A DNA stretch of 64,000 nt from Astrobacterium formosum (GTDB lineage Bacteria; Pseudomonadota; Alphaproteobacteria; Rhizobiales; Xanthobacteraceae). Position 1 is the stretch's first letter. The number at the start of each line of letters is the position of its first letter. This document shows positions 8,207-17,860 of the stretch, piece after piece. The DNA lies in assembly GCA_030848545.1 (NCBI GenBank), contig JAVDCA010000014.1, forward strand, positions 62,001-126,000. The letters run 5' to 3'. The notes under the pieces were generated by a model that saw only the letters and a list, made by a program, of their open reading frames with translations, ran no database searches and had not been told where the DNA came from. Position numbers and translations under genes: made by a program.

Positions 8207-9559
8207 TCAATACACCAAGTGGCCGTTGATGAACGCCGGCAGCCAGGTCGAGAACCACGGCACGTAGGTCACGACCGCCATGGCGGCAAACAGCGCCATG
8301 TAGAAGGGCGTGATGGTCTTCATCACCTCGCCGACCGAAACGCCGCCGATGGCGCAGCCGATGAACTGCACGGTGCCGACCGGCGGCGTGTTCAGCCCGA
8401 GCGCGCAGTTGAGCAGGAGCACGATGCCGAACTGAACCGGCCCCATGCCCATCTGCATGGCGAGCGGCAGGAACAAGGGCGTGCAGATCAGGATCGTCGC
8501 CGCCATGTCCATGAAGGTGCCGAGCAGGAACAGGATGATGTTGATGAGCGCGTACATCACCAGCGGATTGTCGGTGGCACTGAGCAGCAGGGCGGCAGTC
8601 TTGTCGGGAATCTCCAGGAACGCCATCTGCCACTGCAGGATATTGGAGACGCCGATGAGCAGGAGCACGATGCCGGTCGTCTTGGCGGCGCGCGCCGACG
8701 CCCTCATGAGCTGCTCCCAGCCCAGGCTGCGATAGACCACGATGGTGAGGAACAGCGAATAGACGACCGCGATGCCGGCGGCTTCCGTCGCGGTGGTGAC
8801 GCCTGCGATGATGCACCCCAGGATGATGAAAATGACGAGGAAGCCGGGCACCGCCGCCAGGAGCGAGAGGCCGACGGCACGCCAACCCGGGAAGATGTCG
8901 ATCTTGGTCGTGCCGTCGGGAAGGCGCGGGAAGCCGTTCTTCTTCGCCACCCAATAGGCGGCCGCCAGCATGCAGATCATCAGCGCGATCACCGGCAGCA
9001 GGCCGGCGAACATCATGTCGGCGATCGAGACGCCGCGGACCGTTTGCCCGTTGACGACGCCGACCGCGCCCTGGGCCGCGAACGCATAGATGATCATGTT
9101 GTGCGAGGTCGGCATCAAGGCGCCGGCGAGGGAAGCGTGGGTCGTGACGTTGACGGCGTAGTCGGCTGAGTAGCCTTCCTTCTTCATCATGGGGATCATG
9201 ATGCCGCCCATCGCCGACGTGTCGGCGCCGGGGGAACCGGAAACGCCGCCGAACAGCGTACAGGCGACCACGTTCGCCATGCCTAAGCCGCCACGCCAAT
9301 GGCCGACCAGGTTGCGGGCGAAGTTCACGATCTTCTCGGCGATGCCGCCGTGCAGCATGATCTCGCCCGAGAAGATGAAGAACGGAATGGCCAGGAACGA
9401 AAAGACGTTCATGCCCGAAATCATCGACTGGAAGGCGGTCGCGATCGGAAGATCCTCTGCGACGAAGGTCAGGATGCAGGAGAGCGCGATCGCGAAGGCG
9501 ACGGGAAGGCCGATGATGAGGAAAAAGCAGAACGTCAACGTGAGGACGGCTAGTGCCAT
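8207..9559 (-). CDS. dctM: TRAP transporter large permease (DctM)
   Basis: A 450-aa, highly hydrophobic protein with about 12 membrane spans, the large ion-driven subunit of a TRAP importer. Family features: FLAIPFFIFSGEIM near the N-terminus, FGGVSGSPGADTSAMGGIMIPMM, the ATEAAGIAVVYSLF segment, and the LLNCALGLNTPPVGT region near the C-terminus. The ATG at 9559 overlaps the dctQ stop by 10 bp, indicating translational coupling. The dctP-dctQ-dctM operon sits next to the uronate catabolic genes and its promoter shares their operator, so hexuronates are the likely cargo. Confidence 0.95.
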   Translation of the reverse strand: MALAVLTLTFCFFLIIGLPVAFAIALSCILTFVAEDLPIATAFQSMISGMNVFSFLAIPFFIFSGEIMLHGGIAEKIVNFARNLVGHWRGGLGMANVVACTLFGGVSGSPGADTSAMGGIMIPMMKKEGYSADYAVNVTTHASLAGALMPTSHNMIIYAFAAQGAVGVVNGQTVRGVSIADMMFAGLLPVIALMICMLAAAYWVAKKNGFPRLPDGTTKIDIFPGWRAVGLSLLAAVPGFLVIFIILGCIIAGVTTATEAAGIAVVYSLFLTIVVYRSLGWEQLMRASARAAKTTGIVLLLIGVSNILQWQMAFLEIPDKTAALLLSATDNPLVMYALINIILFLLGTFMDMAATILICTPLFLPLAMQMGMGPVQFGIVLLLNCALGLNTPPVGTVQFIGCAIGGVSVGEVMKTITPFYMALFAAMAVVTYVPWFSTWLPAFINGHLVY

Positions 9560-10044
9560 GACTGCACCACTTCCTTGCCTTGCCACATGGCGATGAGCTG
9601 CTCGATCGAGAACAGCACGATGAGGATGCCGGCGATCACGCAAGGCGCGTAACGGATCGACTGGGGAACGCCGAGGGTAGGAATGATGATGCTGTGCACG
9701 GCCATCGCCATCTGCAGGCTGCCGCCGAACAGGATGGCGCCGAACGCGATGGTCAGGAGGCCGACGAGGACGCCGATGCCGAACTGCCAGTTCAGCGGCA
9801 GCATGATCACCATCGAATCCATGCCGATGTGGCCGGCTTCGCGCACCGTCGCCGAGGCGGCGAACATCGCCACCGTGATGACCAGGATCAGGGCCACCTG
9901 CTCCACCCAGGGCGGCGCATCGTGGAACACGTAACGCATGACGACGCCGTAGAACACGACGGCTACGATGCTGAGCAGTGCCGCCACGGCGATATAAAGC
10001 GCCCATCGCGACAGTCTGGCATTCAGAGCGGTCAGCCAATTCAT
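9550..10044 (-). CDS. dctQ: TRAP transporter small permease (DctQ)
   Basis: A 164-aa protein with four predicted membrane helices, the usual DctQ layout. The 'VVFYGVVMRYVFHDAPPWVEQ' segment in the first third is the family signature; later come REAGHIGMDSMV and a final helix around IAGILIVLFSIEQLIAMW. The ATG at 10044 has GGAG about nine bases upstream. It is the middle gene of dctP-Q-M, separated from dctP by 187 bp holding a strong hairpin. Confidence 0.93.
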   Translation of the reverse strand: MNWLTALNARLSRWALYIAVAALLSIVAVVFYGVVMRYVFHDAPPWVEQVALILVITVAMFAASATVREAGHIGMDSMVIMLPLNWQFGIGVLVGLLTIAFGAILFGGSLQMAMAVHSIIIPTLGVPQSIRYAPCVIAGILIVLFSIEQLIAMWQGKEVVQSWH

Positions 10045-10184
10045 GGGGTTTGCTCCGCCGGGCAGGCACGCCGACAGGCGCGCGGCCCGGCACGTTGCTG
10101 ATTGGACACGAGCCTGTGCCGCACAGGCAAACCGACCTGTCGACGCCGCGGCTCGCGAAGAGGAACTCAAGGGGATGCCGGTGT

Positions 10185-10212
10185 GGGGCAACGCCGCGTG
10201 CGGCGTCGCCCC
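10185..10212 (-). other. Hairpin between dctP and dctQ
   Basis: An inverted repeat: GGGGC, one mismatched base, ACGCCG, loop CGTG, CGGCGT, one mismatched base, GCCCC. It lies 20 bp past the dctP stop. Such hairpins often stabilise the upstream message so the binding protein is made in excess over the permease. No T run follows in the direction of transcription. Confidence 0.55.
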
Positions 10213-10231
10213 GTCGATTTCTCAGATCAGA

Positions 10232-11200
10232 TCACTTCACTTCGGTGATCTTCTTGACGAGGTCCTTCGCCTCCGGCGTGGTGGCGAACTTGTCCCACAC
10301 CGGCTTCTCGAGCGCCACGAAGGCGTCGTGGTCGACTTCGTTGAACGTCACCTTTTTGTCGATCAGGATCTTCTTGGATGCCTGCATCTTGGCATCCCAG
10401 AGCTTCTGATAGAAGTCGACGGCCGCCTTGGCGGATTCGCGGATGGCCTTCTGCTCGTCGGCCGAGAGCGTGTCCCACACCTTCTTGGAGAACACCACCA
10501 CTTCCGGAATCCGGGTGTGCTGGGTCTCGCTGTAGAACGGCGCCGGCTCGTAGTGCCGCATGGTCTCGTAGGTCGGGTAGTTGTTCTCGGCGCCTTCGAC
10601 GAGGCCGGTCTTGAGCGAGGTGTAGATTTCCGAGGTCGGGATCGGGATCGCCGAGCCGCCCAGCGCATTGATCATGCCGACGAACAAGTCGGACGGGATG
10701 ACGCGGATCTTCATGCCCTTGACGTCGGCGGGCGTCTTCACGGGCTTCTTGGCGTAGATGGAGCGGGCGCCGGCGTCGAACAGAGCCAAGCCGATATAGC
10801 CGGCCGGTTCGAACGACTTGAGGATGTCTTCGCCGACCGGGCCGCGGATGACCTTCTGGAAGTGGGCGTCATCGCGGAAGATGAAAGGATACGACGGCAC
10901 CAGCGAAGCCGGCACGATGCCGTGGAAGGTGGCGACGCTCAGGCGGGCCATGTCGAGCGTGCCGATCTTGACCTGCTCGGCGACGTCGTTCTCGTTGCCA
11001 AGCGTGCTCGACACGAACACCTTGACGCTGTACTTGCCGCCGGTCTTTTCGCTGATCAGCTTGCCCATATACTCGACCGCCTGCACGGTCGGATAATCGC
11101 GGACGTGGACGTCGGCGGAGCGGAAATCACGAGCCTGGGCAGCGCCCGCAGCAATCGTCGTGACGAATGCCGCAGCGATACACATCCTTGTCGTCTGCAT
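10232..11200 (-). CDS. dctP: TRAP transporter substrate-binding protein (DctP)
   Basis: A 322-aa periplasmic receptor of a TRAP importer. Residues 1-23 form a signal peptide (MQTTRMCIAAAFVTTIAAG, cleavage near AQARD). The body shows DctP features: KVFVSSTLGNENDVAEQVKIG, DMARLSVATFHGIVP, FDAGARSIYAKKPV, the MKIRVIPSDLFVGMINALGG segment, PIPTSEIYTSLKTGLVEGAE and NNYPTYETMRHYEPA. The 'S.DVHV.DYPTVQAV.YMG' start is typical of receptors I associate with uronates. AGGAGG lies nine bases before the ATG, and the operator palindrome about 53 bp before it. Confidence 0.95.
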   Translation of the reverse strand: MQTTRMCIAAAFVTTIAAGAAQARDFRSADVHVRDYPTVQAVEYMGKLISEKTGGKYSVKVFVSSTLGNENDVAEQVKIGTLDMARLSVATFHGIVPASLVPSYPFIFRDDAHFQKVIRGPVGEDILKSFEPAGYIGLALFDAGARSIYAKKPVKTPADVKGMKIRVIPSDLFVGMINALGGSAIPIPTSEIYTSLKTGLVEGAENNYPTYETMRHYEPAPFYSETQHTRIPEVVVFSKKVWDTLSADEQKAIRESAKAAVDFYQKLWDAKMQASKKILIDKKVTFNEVDHDAFVALEKPVWDKFATTPEAKDLVKKITEVK

Positions 11201-11244
11201 TGTCGAAATCCTCCTGAGGTTCGTCAGATGCGAACCGCCGGCAC

Positions 11245-11270
11245 CTTAAATACTACCATGGTAGATGCAA
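11245..11270 (-). promoter_or_regulatory. Predicted GntR-family operator upstream of dctP
   Basis: The perfect palindrome CTACCATGGTAG at 11253-11264. Read toward dctP, the 26-base block 11270-11245 matches 2628-2653 at 25 of 26 positions, including the flanking TTGC and TATTTAAG. The rest of the gap up to 11562 is moderately AT-rich and holds no gene-like frame. Confidence 0.7.
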
Positions 11271-11562
11271 ATCGGGAGAACCCCTCATTCTGATCGGGAT
11301 CGCGGAATGACAAATATCTTATTTGTATTCAGTCACTTATAGACACGCCGCGGCACTCGCAGCGGCGACACGGCAGATGGGCCGGCTTGCTTTCCTGATC
11401 ATTGCGCTGCAGCGCGCAATTTATTTTTGCGATGCAGTAAAAAGCGTCGTGGCGATGCCGCCACCGGCCATTGCGGCAAGCGATTCCCACTCGAAGTCAG
11501 GGTTGGCGACCAAGAACCCCAATGAGAGCCCGAATGAACCCCGTCCGGGCTTCCATCACGGA

Positions 11563-12387
11563 TCACCCCTTCATGCCGGTGGTCGCGATCCCTTCCATGA
11601 TGTGGCGTCGCAGCGCCACGAAAACGATCAGCATCGGCACGATGCTGATGACGGCACCGGCCGCGATCGGGCCATACTCCGTATAGAATGCACGCTGGTA
11701 GACCGCGAGACCGAGCTCGGTCGTGTACATGTCCCCGGTGGAGACGACGACCAGCGGCCACATGAACTGGGCCCAGGCCTGGGTGAAGGCGAATACCCCG
11801 ATGGCCATCAGTCCGTTCTTGCTGAGGCTGAGGATGATCCGCAGATAGATCCACATTTCGCTTGCGCCGTCGACGCGCGCCGCCTCGAGCAGCTCGTCGG
11901 GAATGCCCATGATGACCTGGCGCATGAAGAACACGCCGAACGTCATGATGGTCAAAGGGAAGATCATCGCCACGAAAGTATCCAGCATCTTCACCTTGAA
12001 CACCATGATGTAGACCGGGATCATGTAGGCTTCGAGCGGGATCGTGGCGCTGGCGAGAAGAAGCATGAAGATCGCGCCGCGGAACGGAAATTTGTATTTC
12101 GCGAACACGAAGCCGGCGATGCTCGAGGTGATCATGATGGAGATCGTCGAGGCCGTGGACACGATGAGCGTGTTGAGGATGTAGCGCGGGAACGACGTGT
12201 GAGTGAGAATCTCGTCGAAATTCGCCCAAGTGGGCGCATGCGGCAGGAAGGTGGGCGGCCAGGCGTTGATCTCGGCCGCTGTCTTGAACGACGTCGCCAC
12301 GATCCACAGCACCGGCACCACCGTGAACAGCGCCAGGACGGTGCAGGATATCCAGGCCGCGATGCGAACGGATCGTTCTCGGAACAT
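11563..12387 (-). CDS. Carbohydrate ABC transporter permease (MalG/UgpE type)
   Basis: A 274-aa inner-membrane permease with about six helices. The EAA loop reads EAARVDGASEMWIYLRIILS (about residues 180-200), the surface that contacts the ATPase. Family landmarks: SFKTAAEINAWPP after the first helix and a C-terminus near LRRHIMEGIATTGMKG. I chose the ATG at 12387; an in-frame GTG at 12405 would overlap the upstream permease stop by 14 bp. It is third in the operon binding protein-permease-permease; the ATPase gene is divergent at 15374. Confidence 0.92.
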   Translation of the reverse strand: MFRERSVRIAAWISCTVLALFTVVPVLWIVATSFKTAAEINAWPPTFLPHAPTWANFDEILTHTSFPRYILNTLIVSTASTISIMITSSIAGFVFAKYKFPFRGAIFMLLLASATIPLEAYMIPVYIMVFKVKMLDTFVAMIFPLTIMTFGVFFMRQVIMGIPDELLEAARVDGASEMWIYLRIILSLSKNGLMAIGVFAFTQAWAQFMWPLVVVSTGDMYTTELGLAVYQRAFYTEYGPIAAGAVISIVPMLIVFVALRRHIMEGIATTGMKG

Positions 12388-12391
12388 GGTG

Positions 12392-13330
12392 TTAGTTCTT
12401 CTCACGGAACGCGAGGAACTGGACGAACAGAAGCGACATCACGAACAACAGCAGCACCACGCATTGGGCGCCGGCATAGCCCATGTGGTAGTAGACGAAG
12501 CCGTTCGAATAGATCTCGCCCACCAGCACCTTGAGGTCGTAGGCCGGCGCACCCTGCGCGGAGGCGGTGAGCACGTAGACCGGAGCAAACACGTTGACGT
12601 TGATGATCGTGCAGGTCACGACGCTGAAGAGGATGATCGGCCGCAAGAGCGGAAGAATGATCTTCGTCAGTTTCTGCCAGGGCGTCACGCCGTCGAGCTC
12701 CGACGCTTCGAGCAGCTCTTCGGGAATGGCCCGCAGACCGACGCCGAAGATCACCACGAAATAGCCGACCATCTTCCAGACCGAGACGACGACCAGCGCG
12801 AACAGGATCAGCACCGGGTCTTGCAGCCAGCCCAGTCGCGGTATGCCGAAGAAGGAGAGCGCGTAGTTGAGCGCCCCGTAGGTCGGATCGAAAATCCACT
12901 TCCAGATCACGGAGGCCGGCACCCAGGGTGTCACCACCGGGATGTAGAACAGGAGCTCGTAGGTGGGCGCCGCCTTCTCGATGCTGCGCAACAGGACCGC
13001 ACAGGCGAGCGCCAGCACCAGCGTCGCCACCACGGCGAAGGTCGAGAACACGATGGTGTTGATCAGCGCTTCGTGAAACGGCCCGTCTTCGAGCAGATAG
13101 GCGTAGTTGGCGAGGCCGACGAACGGGTTCCTGCGCCGGGTGATGTGGTAGTCGTAGAACGACAGCCAGATCGTTTCCGCGATCGGATAGATGCGGATCA
13201 ATCCGAACAGCGCCAATACCGGCCCGAGCGTGCAGAGCACGAAGATGATGTGTTCGCGCTTCATGCGCGCCCAGCCCTTGGCCAGGCGCGCACCAAGCGA
13301 CGATCGCTGGGGCAGTATCACGTCGCTCAT
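12392..13330 (-). CDS. Carbohydrate ABC transporter permease (MalF/UgpA type)
   Basis: A 312-aa permease with six predicted helices. It has the EAA motif EASELDGVTPWQKLTKIILP (about residues 215-235) and the VWKMVGYFVVIFGVGLRAIP segment before it. The start at 13330 has GGAGGA seven bases upstream; the longer open frame beyond it only translates a dispersed intergenic repeat. It ends 5 bp before the next permease, so the two are almost certainly coupled. With the binding protein at 13513-14856 it forms a sugar importer placed in the uronate regulon by its operator. Confidence 0.93.
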   Translation of the reverse strand: MSDVILPQRSSLGARLAKGWARMKREHIIFVLCTLGPVLALFGLIRIYPIAETIWLSFYDYHITRRRNPFVGLANYAYLLEDGPFHEALINTIVFSTFAVVATLVLALACAVLLRSIEKAAPTYELLFYIPVVTPWVPASVIWKWIFDPTYGALNYALSFFGIPRLGWLQDPVLILFALVVVSVWKMVGYFVVIFGVGLRAIPEELLEASELDGVTPWQKLTKIILPLLRPIILFSVVTCTIINVNVFAPVYVLTASAQGAPAYDLKVLVGEIYSNGFVYYHMGYAGAQCVVLLLFVMSLLFVQFLAFREKN

Positions 13331-13378
13331 CGAGCGTCCTCCGCCGGATCGGCGTATGCCAACGATCGTCGACCTTGT

Positions 13379-13500
13379 CGTCGCTGCGAGGAGTGAAGCG
13401 ACGAAGCAATCCAGGGGTCGACGCAAGAGCTGGATTGCTTCGCTTCAGCCCATCACCGGGCCGGCCTCAGGCCGGACCCGGTGGCTCGCAAAGACGATGC
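13379..13500. repeat. Dispersed intergenic repeat, copy 2 (inverted)
   Basis: Contains 'gaagcgacgaagcaatcca' (the inverse of copy 1 at about 8051), then a second 'tggattgcttcgcttc' and a GGCCGGCC-TCA-GGCCGG-like hairpin near 13459-13475. It separates the binding protein gene from the permeases without an obvious T-rich terminator, so the hairpins may set the ratio of binding protein to permease message. Confidence 0.75.
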
Positions 13501-13512
13501 GGCCGGCATCGG

Positions 13513-14856
13513 TCATTCCGAATAGATACCGGAGCGCTTCAGAATTGCAGCCGCGGTATCGTAGGCCTTGAAGAGCACCGCCTTGGCGCCTTCGGGTTTA
13601 CCGAGGAGCGAAGCGTCGCGGAACGCCGCCAGGATGACGTCGCCGGTACGCGTGGTGCACTCCACATAGGCGGTGTTCGGCGGCTCGAGATAGGCCTGGT
13701 AACCCGGGATCGGCTCGAGGAACGCCTTGTATTCCGGATTCTTGGCCAGGAATGCCGAGAAGTCCCGGTCCAGGCGCAACGGCACCCAGCCGCTCTCCTG
13801 CAGTACGATGTCGAGATACTTCTGCCCCTGCAGCAGGCGGATGAAATCCCAGGCCGGCTTCTTGAGCTTCGAGCTCTTGTTGACCGACAGGATCTCGGCG
13901 AGGTGGAAGTTGCCCCACGCCTTGCCGCGCGGCACCGGCGCTGTCGCGAACTTGATGTTCGGGCCGTTCTTGCGGATGAAGGCGACCACCCAGTCCTCGC
14001 GGAAGAGCATCGAGGCGAGACCGTTGGCAAAGCCCTGTGCGTCGTGCTTGAGGGCCCAATCGTCCACCTTCTTCGGGCCGTGCAGATGGGCGATGTAGTC
14101 GAGCAGCAACTTGACGCCGCCGTCGATGCAGTCCTTGTCCTTCAGGGTCACCCGCACCGTGCCGGGCTTCGCGCCGGCCTCGAGAATCTGGTGGCCCGTC
14201 ATGGCGAAGTAATGATCACAGAACTTCTGCAAGGCGCCCGAACCGTCGGTGAGGCGCAGGCTGACGCCGGCGCGTGCGATCGTGCCGTCGGGGTTCTTCT
14301 TCGTCAGCTTCTCGGCGAACTCCCACATCTCGTCCATGGTCTTGGGCGGCCCGGCCAAGCCCGCTTCCTTGAAGTGGTCGAGGTTGTAGAAGAACGCCCG
14401 GCTGCCCTTCCACCACGGCACGCCCCACAGCTTGCCCTCGCGCGAGCAGACATCGCGGAAGACCGGTTCGACGATCTTCGGATCGTTGACCACCTTGGCG
14501 AGATCGGCGGGGACTTCGTCGAGATGATCGTTGTTGAAGTAGTGGGGAAAGATGAAATCGTGCAACGTCAGGATGTCGGGGCCGTTGCCGGTGGGCACGC
14601 CGACCGACAGCTTGGCCTCGAATTCGCGCAGGTCGAAGGAGAGCAGTTCGACCTGGATGTTGGGATAGAGCTGCTTGAAGTCCTCGATGGCGGCTTTGTA
14701 GGCCGGCGCGGTCTCGCCGTAGCCGAGCCAGATCGACAACCGGCCACCGGTCGGATCAGCCGCCCAGGCAGAACGCTGCCCCACGAGGGCAGACCCCGCC
14801 AGAGCAACCCCGCCGGCAAGCACGCCGCGTCGGTCGATTCCACTGCGTCGCGTCAT
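13513..14856 (-). CDS. Carbohydrate ABC transporter substrate-binding protein
   Basis: A 447-aa extracellular solute-binding protein family 1 (UgpB/MalE-like). The N-terminus (RRSGIDRRGVLAGGVALAG, cleavage near AWAAD) resembles a Tat-type or long Sec signal. The fold-typical segments are AIEDFKQLYPNIQVELLSFD, GVPTGNGPDILTLHDFIFPH, GVPWWKGSRAFFYNLDHFK, and KKPAWDFIRLLQ near the C-terminal half. ATG at 14856 with GGGAG about 12 bases upstream. It heads the operon with two permeases, and a one-mismatch copy of the uronate operator lies 220 bp upstream. The sugar is not identifiable from sequence; a uronate or uronide is inferred from context. Confidence 0.92.
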   Translation of the reverse strand: MTRRSGIDRRGVLAGGVALAGSALVGQRSAWAADPTGGRLSIWLGYGETAPAYKAAIEDFKQLYPNIQVELLSFDLREFEAKLSVGVPTGNGPDILTLHDFIFPHYFNNDHLDEVPADLAKVVNDPKIVEPVFRDVCSREGKLWGVPWWKGSRAFFYNLDHFKEAGLAGPPKTMDEMWEFAEKLTKKNPDGTIARAGVSLRLTDGSGALQKFCDHYFAMTGHQILEAGAKPGTVRVTLKDKDCIDGGVKLLLDYIAHLHGPKKVDDWALKHDAQGFANGLASMLFREDWVVAFIRKNGPNIKFATAPVPRGKAWGNFHLAEILSVNKSSKLKKPAWDFIRLLQGQKYLDIVLQESGWVPLRLDRDFSAFLAKNPEYKAFLEPIPGYQAYLEPPNTAYVECTTRTGDVILAAFRDASLLGKPEGAKAVLFKAYDTAAAILKRSGIYSE

Positions 14857-15373
14857 AGTGATTTATCTCCCGTTGGATGGAAAAACGGCTGCCAGCCTCG
14901 GAGGCACGGGGGAGCCTCCATGTCGCAACGAATGCGTCAGCAGCGCGCGCACGCGAAAAGAAAGTCTGCTCGCGTTGTGGATGCTGAAGTGCGGCGAAAC
15001 ACATGTCGCCAATGTACTTCGTTCCTGTTTGTGCGCGGTGCGACCCGGACGAAGGTGGAAAACCTCCTCTGGCATGCTACCATGGCAGAGAGCAATTCGG
15101 GTAAACCCTCACCTTGACGAACAGTCAATCGGATTGATTCTGTCGAGTGTCGTTTGTTATGTGCTGGCTTGCGTCCACCCCAGCGCGCAAATCACAAGGG
15201 TCGGCATAGCGACGGATTTCTCTGTGCCTACCATGAGTTCGGCGGTTCGGCGCCACGACCAGGCTGACGCCGGACGTGCCGATTCGGGAATGTCGGAGCA
15301 TCCCGGCGTTCTCGTATGTGGCGCTCCCTGGCGAGCGTGGAATGACAGCCCTGGATGATCTGGGAGTTTCGTC
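14857..15373. other. Divergent promoter region between the binding protein and ATPase genes
   Basis: 517 bp without a credible gene. It contains the operator-like palindrome at 15077-15088 and must carry promoters for both the leftward binding protein operon and the rightward ATPase gene. Otherwise no repeat or RNA structure stands out. Confidence 0.5.
15077..15088. promoter_or_regulatory. Operator-like palindrome, one mismatch
   Basis: CTACCATGGCAG: the same 12-bp palindrome as at 2634 and 11253 with one changed base. Read toward the binding protein gene it is preceded by TTGC, as at the other two sites, but one base farther away. This would put the ABC importer under the same GntR regulator, with a weaker site. 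Confidence 0.55.
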
Positions 15374-16456
<1,083 letters not shown>

Positions 16457-16502
16457 CGACATCGCGGCCGTAGGCGGCGGCACTTCGCTCCATTCGACGG
16501 CG

Positions 16503-16518
16503 CCGGCTTTCGAGCCGG
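16503..16518 (+). terminator. UUCG-tetraloop hairpin after the ATPase gene
   Basis: CCGGCT-TTCG-AGCCGG, a perfect six-base stem with the very stable UUCG loop, 47 bp after the ATPase stop. No T run follows, so it may be a weak or Rho-assisted terminator. Confidence 0.5.
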
Positions 16519-16618
16519 TTCCGAACGGTTTCGGGCAGGCCAAATCGCCCGGAGGGCGTGGAGGCGCATCGGCGTGCGTGCTAGAGAGGGCACGTATCGT
16601 CCATGTCCGGGCCCATAA

Positions 16619-17860
16619 ATGGCATTCCGCTTCATCCACGCCGCCGATCTGCATATCGACAGCCCCCTCAAAGGCCTCGCCGCCAAGGACGAGGCGGTTG
16701 CGGCACAGTTCGCCGCCGCCTCCCGCCGCGCCTTCCGCTCCCTCGTCACCCGCACCATGGAGGAAAACGCCGCCTTTCTGATCATCGCCGGCGACGTCTT
16801 CGACGGCGACTGGCGCGATTATTCCACCGGGTTGTTCTTCGCGCGCGAAATCGCGCGATTGTGGCGGGCGGGAATTCCCACCTACGCGGTCCGCGGCAAT
16901 CACGACGCCGAAAGCCAGATCACCCGCAAGCTGGACCGGCAGCCGGGACTGCACCTCTTCGATGCCCGCAAGGCCGAGTTCATCGAGATTCCGGACCTCG
17001 GCGTCGTCCTGCATGGCCGCAGCTTCGGCACCGCCGCCGAGCCGGAATCGCTCGCGCGTGGCTATCCGGCTCCGCTGCCCGGCCGTTTCAACATTGGCGT
17101 CCTCCATACCAGCCTCGACGGCCGCGAGGGCCACGCCCGCTACGCTCCCACCAGCGTCGCCGAGCTGGCGGCGCGCGGCTACGATTATTGGGCGCTCGGG
17201 CACGTGCACGCCTACGAGGTGGTGGCGCGCGATCCCTGGATCGTCTACCCGGGCAACCTGCAGGGCCGCAGCGTGCGCGAGACCGGAGCCAAAGGCGCCG
17301 TCCTGGTCGAGGTCGGCGACGACCTCCGGGTCGCACGCGTCGAGCGCCTCGTGCTCGACGAGGCACGCTGGTCGACGCCGGTCGTGGACCTGTCCGGCCT
17401 CGACGAGCGCGATGCCGCGCTGGAACGCATGCGTCACGCGTTGGCGGCGGAGATCGCGGCGGCCGACGGCCGCGCCCTGGCGGTACGTGTGACGCTGACC
17501 GGCACGACAGCGCTGCACCGGGCCTTCGCGGCTGACCCCGCCGAGCTCGCAGCGTCGATCGAGGCCGTGGCGCTCGGTCTCTCCGACGCGGTGTGGATCG
17601 AACGCGTCGTTCTCACGACCCGTACGCCTGAGGCGCCGACCCGCTCCGCCACCGACGCACTCGCCGACGTGACGGCGTTGCTCGACGACGTCATGGCGGA
17701 TCCGCAGGCTATCGAGGAACGCCTGACAGAAGCGTTGCGTCCACTGACGGGCAAATTGCCTCCGGCCGTGCTGACCGATCTCGACGACCCCGGAAAGCTC
17801 ATCACGGAGGCCCGCGACCTTCTGCTCGGCCGATTGGCCGCGAACGGAGGCGCGCCGTGA
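16619..17860 (+). CDS. Mre11/SbcD-like DNA nuclease (YhaO type)
   Basis: A 413-aa calcineurin-like metallophosphoesterase. The metal-binding motifs are in order: FIHAADLHIDSPLKG (D-x-H) at the N-terminus, IIAGDVFDGDW (GDxxD), AVRGNHDAESQ (GNHD), GVLHTSLDG (H) and LGHVHAYEVV (GHxH). A helical C-terminal region (about 230-413) would contact its partner. The start ATG at 16619 lacks a strong ribosome site. It overlaps the next gene by 4 bp (GTGA), the pairing seen for SbcD-SbcC and Bacillus YhaO-YhaN. It probably forms an ATP-dependent nuclease complex for DNA ends; the pathway here is unknown. Confidence 0.9.
   Translation: MAFRFIHAADLHIDSPLKGLAAKDEAVAAQFAAASRRAFRSLVTRTMEENAAFLIIAGDVFDGDWRDYSTGLFFAREIARLWRAGIPTYAVRGNHDAESQITRKLDRQPGLHLFDARKAEFIEIPDLGVVLHGRSFGTAAEPESLARGYPAPLPGRFNIGVLHTSLDGREGHARYAPTSVAELAARGYDYWALGHVHAYEVVARDPWIVYPGNLQGRSVRETGAKGAVLVEVGDDLRVARVERLVLDEARWSTPVVDLSGLDERDAALERMRHALAAEIAAADGRALAVRVTLTGTTALHRAFAADPAELAASIEAVALGLSDAVWIERVVLTTRTPEAPTRSATDALADVTALLDDVMADPQAIEERLTEALRPLTGKLPPAVLTDLDDPGKLITEARDLLLGRLAANGGAP

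Noticed and set aside
13331-13426. N-terminal extension of the MalF-type permease
   Set aside because: Those codons translate a dispersed intergenic repeat; a good ribosome site at 13337-13342 favours the ATG at 13330.
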